DNA of 7,692 bases from Gammaproteobacteria bacterium (GTDB taxonomy: Bacteria > Pseudomonadota > Gammaproteobacteria > JALTLT01): the NCBI GenBank assembly GCA_027001815.1, contig JALTLT010000048.1:1-7692 (forward strand), in the 5' to 3' direction. Positions 6,531-7,692 of the stretch are shown here, piece by piece. The notes beneath the pieces were generated by a model. The model ran no database searches and was not told the origin of the DNA. It saw nothing but the letters and a program-made list of their open reading frames with translations. A program made the translations under genes and the position numbers. The first letter of the stretch is position 1, and each line of letters opens with the position of its first letter.

Positions 6531-6545
6531 ACGGGGAGAGAACAA

Positions 6546-6582
6546 CCGCCCGGTCGCTCTAAAGCGGCCGGGCGGTCTCTTT
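6546..6582 (+). terminator. Intrinsic terminator of the plus-strand FadL gene
   Basis: A 13-bp stem (6546-6558/6563-6575) contains one G-U wobble (6554/6567) and a CTAA loop, followed by TCTCTTT. It starts about 63 nt after the stop codon. The strong GC stem with a moderate U-tract makes a good intrinsic terminator. Confidence 0.85.
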
Positions 6583-6690
6583 ATCGGATGCAGGCGAAGG
6601 CCTCGTGGCAGGCGGTGACACCTCGCACGCCGCGAGAGTGGACCAAGGGAAAGGGGGGGCCGGGAAGCAGGGGGAAGAGAGAGGAGAAAC

Positions 6691-6733
6691 GACACGCCGC
6701 ACATCCCTGTGCGGATGGCCGATCGGCCGTGTC
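6691..6733 (-). terminator. Possible three-way-junction structure downstream of dsrE2
   Basis: An outer stem GACAC/GTGTC (6691-6695/6729-6733) encloses two hairpins: a 7-bp stem 6697-6703/6708-6714 with loop TCCC (GGGA, a GNRA tetraloop, on the minus strand), and the palindrome GGCCGATCGGCC (6717-6728, stem 4 bp with a GATC loop). It starts 38 nt after the dsrE2 stop codon and is followed on the minus strand by GTTTCTCCTCTCTC, a pyrimidine-rich tail. It probably marks the 3' end of the tusA-dsrE2 transcript as terminator or stabiliser. The stems are visible; the joint fold is inferred. Confidence 0.5.
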
Positions 6734-6770
6734 TATGCGATCGTGTGTGTCGCGTGATGCAGCGGTCTTG

Positions 6771-7250
6771 TCAGATATAGAGGCAGATGTCGGCGTCGCC
6801 GGCGAACTCGAAGAAGGAGGCAGCGCCACCGAACTCCAGGCCGTCGATGAAATCGTCCGGATTCATGTCGAACAGATCGACGGTCATCTGGCAGGCGACC
6901 ATCTTCACATCCGCCTCACGACAGAGATCACGCAGCTCCTCGATGCTGGCCACACCCTTCTTGGCCATCTTCTGCTTCATCATCATGGTCATCATCGCCT
7001 CCATTCCCGGCAGGGCCTGGAGCAGCGTCGGGAACCACTTGTCCATGGCCATCGGCATGGGCATACCGGGGTTGCCGAGCGAAGTGACCTTGAGATCGAG
7101 ATTCTTCTTGACCAGTTGCAGGCCGTAGAAGGTGAAAAAGATTTCCGTCTCGTAGCCGAGAGCGGCTGCGGTGGAGGAAAGGATGAAGGGCGGGTAGGCC
7201 CAGTCCAAAGTACCCTTGGTGGCGATGATTGCCAGTCTCTTGTCAGACAT
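6771..7250 (-). CDS. dsrE2: DsrE2-type sulfur-trafficking protein (DsrE/DsrF-like family)
   Basis: This 159-aa protein of the DsrE family belongs to the DsrE2 subgroup found beside tusA in sulfur oxidisers. It would handle protein-bound persulfide sulfur, together with TusA, on the way to the cytoplasmic oxidation system. The N-terminus (RLAIIATKGTLDWAYPPFIL) is the family's first beta strand and helix. Cys110, Cys120 (VACQMTVDLF) and Cys156 (DICLYI) are present; the Cys120 context is the conserved candidate active site and Cys156 is near the C-terminus. The middle (about 62-95) is very methionine-rich and hydrophobic, as expected of DsrE2, which may associate with the membrane. An AGAGGG Shine-Dalgarno (7259-7264) lies 8 nt before the ATG. 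It is 86 nt downstream of tusA and probably co-transcribed, with a large hairpin in the gap. Confidence 0.9.
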   Translation of the reverse strand: MSDKRLAIIATKGTLDWAYPPFILSSTAAALGYETEIFFTFYGLQLVKKNLDLKVTSLGNPGMPMPMAMDKWFPTLLQALPGMEAMMTMMMKQKMAKKGVASIEELRDLCREADVKMVACQMTVDLFDMNPDDFIDGLEFGGAASFFEFAGDADICLYI

Positions 7251-7271
7251 CTGGCGAGCCCTCTCTGTTGG

Positions 7272-7315
7272 CCGCTGGAAAGGGGCCGCCCGTCACGGGC
7301 GACCCCGGTCAGCGG
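7272..7315 (-). other. Extended hairpin between tusA and dsrE2
   Basis: An 11-bp arm pair (7282-7292/7296-7306, one mismatch, 3-nt loop TCA) is extended by an outer 6-bp stem (7272-7277/7310-7315) across a small internal loop. On the minus strand the inner stem is followed by TTTCC only, so this is a weak terminator at best. In a two-gene message it could limit read-through or act as a processing or stability element so that tusA mRNA exceeds dsrE2 mRNA. That function is inferred. Confidence 0.6.
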
Positions 7316-7336
7316 ACTTGAACCGTGTATTTCCGA

Positions 7337-7567
7337 TCAGGCCTTCTTGATCAGGAAGTAGAACTTTCCACCCTCTTCACGCGACTCCATCAGCTCGTTG
7401 CCGGTCTGCTTGGCAAAAGCCTCGAAGTCCTTCACCGAACCGGGATCGGTGGCGATGATGTGAAGGACCTGGCCAGCCTGCATGCCCGCCAGGGTCTTCT
7501 TGGCGCGGAGAATCGGCAGCGGGCAGTTGAGTCCGCTCGCGTCGAGTTCTTGGTCGAAGTTTGCCAT
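7337..7567 (-). CDS. tusA: TusA-family sulfur-carrier protein
   Basis: This 76-aa protein matches the small SirA/TusA fold in full length. The signature CPxP motif (Cys15-Pro-Leu-Pro, in GLNCPLPIL) carries sulfane sulfur as a persulfide on Cys15. The core continues with AKKTL, the strand GQVLHIIATDPGS and the helix SVKDFEAFAKQTG, then a final strand KFYFLIKKA. In sulfur oxidisers TusA delivers sulfur to the Dsr or sHdr oxidation systems; in E. coli it serves tRNA thiolation. The neighbouring dsrE2 favours the oxidative role. An AAGGGGAG Shine-Dalgarno ends 4 nt before the ATG. A rhodanese gene (rhd) usually precedes tusA in such clusters, but none is seen in the 125 nt available upstream. Confidence 0.95.
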   Translation of the reverse strand: MANFDQELDASGLNCPLPILRAKKTLAGMQAGQVLHIIATDPGSVKDFEAFAKQTGNELMESREEGGKFYFLIKKA

Positions 7568-7629
7568 ATTGCTCCCCTTGTGAAATGTCCATCTCGGGTT
7601 CGTCGATTCGCCTTGCGGCGGCCTTGCGA

Positions 7630-7653
7630 GGTTTCGGATTTCACCCCGAAACC
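7630..7653. repeat. Hairpin upstream of tusA (1)
   Basis: An 8-bp perfect inverted repeat (GGTTTCGG 7630-7637, CCGAAACC 7646-7653) with an 8-nt loop lies 63 nt upstream of the tusA start codon. It is separated by 5 nt from another, unrelated hairpin, repeating the pattern of adjacent dissimilar hairpins at the left edge of the window. It may be in the tusA leader or promoter region; no promoter is recognised here. Confidence 0.55.
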
Positions 7654-7658
7654 CCTAT

Positions 7659-7683
7659 GCGGCACGTTGAGTGCCGCCCTTTT
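7659..7683 (+). terminator. Hairpin upstream of tusA (2), terminator-like on the plus strand
   Basis: A 7-bp stem (GCGGCAC 7659-7665, GTGCCGC 7671-7677, loop GTTGA) is followed on the plus strand by CCTTTT, giving terminator form in the direction opposite to tusA. No plus-strand gene ends here, so it would stop antisense transcription, if anything. On the minus strand no U-tract follows, so it is not a clear terminator for a gene upstream of tusA. Its arms are identical to those of hairpin H4 (93-112), which suggests a repeat-family member rather than a dedicated terminator. Confidence 0.45.
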
Positions 7684-7692
7684 CGATGGCTG

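Noticed and set aside
6581..6829. 82-aa minus-strand frame overlapping the end of dsrE2
   Set aside because: It starts inside dsrE2 in another phase, is Ser/Pro-rich and crosses the structured dsrE2 3' region.
6159..7361. 400-aa plus-strand open frame spanning the FadL end to tusA
   Set aside because: It crosses an intrinsic terminator and runs antisense through dsrE2 into the end of tusA; not a plausible gene.

Overview
The window is GC-rich proteobacterial DNA, most likely from a sulfur-oxidising gammaproteobacterium. The pointers are a tusA-dsrE2 pair (sulfur-carrier proteins typical of Chromatiales, Ectothiorhodospiraceae and relatives), two FadL-type outer-membrane channels, and a chemoreceptor with a FliA-type promoter. 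Genus cannot be assigned from the sequence alone. There is no phage, transposase, CRISPR, rRNA or tRNA gene.

Layout, left to right. Positions 1-345 are non-coding and begin with an array of five different back-to-back hairpins (1-140). A minus-strand chemoreceptor gene (346-1530) follows, with a GTG start set by a strong Shine-Dalgarno and a sigma-28 promoter at 1684-1710. Next comes a minus-strand secreted DUF302-like protein (1835-2743) ending in a UUCG-loop terminator. Upstream of it on the same strand lies a minus-strand OmpP1/FadL gene (2848-4359) with a strong intrinsic terminator (2789-2825). A 765-bp intergenic region (4360-5124) separates it from a divergent plus-strand FadL gene (5125-6483), which ends in its own terminator (6546-6582). 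The right end holds minus-strand dsrE2 (6771-7250) and tusA (7337-7567), with a long hairpin between them and more palindromes on both sides.

How the genes may work together. TusA and DsrE2 carry sulfane sulfur in the cytoplasm. The FadL proteins could import hydrophobic substrates such as fatty acids, hydrocarbons or possibly elemental sulfur. The DUF302-like protein is exported to the periplasm. The chemoreceptor has almost no periplasmic part, so it may report a membrane or intracellular state to the flagellar system. A link between hydrophobic-substrate import and sulfur trafficking is inference from gene proximity only.

The least explained parts are non-coding: the hairpin array at the left edge, a family of short palindromes with TCCC loops (GGGA, a GNRA tetraloop, on the minus strand) or shared GCGGCAC arms at four sites, a possible three-way-junction RNA after dsrE2, and nested inverted repeats upstream of the first FadL gene.
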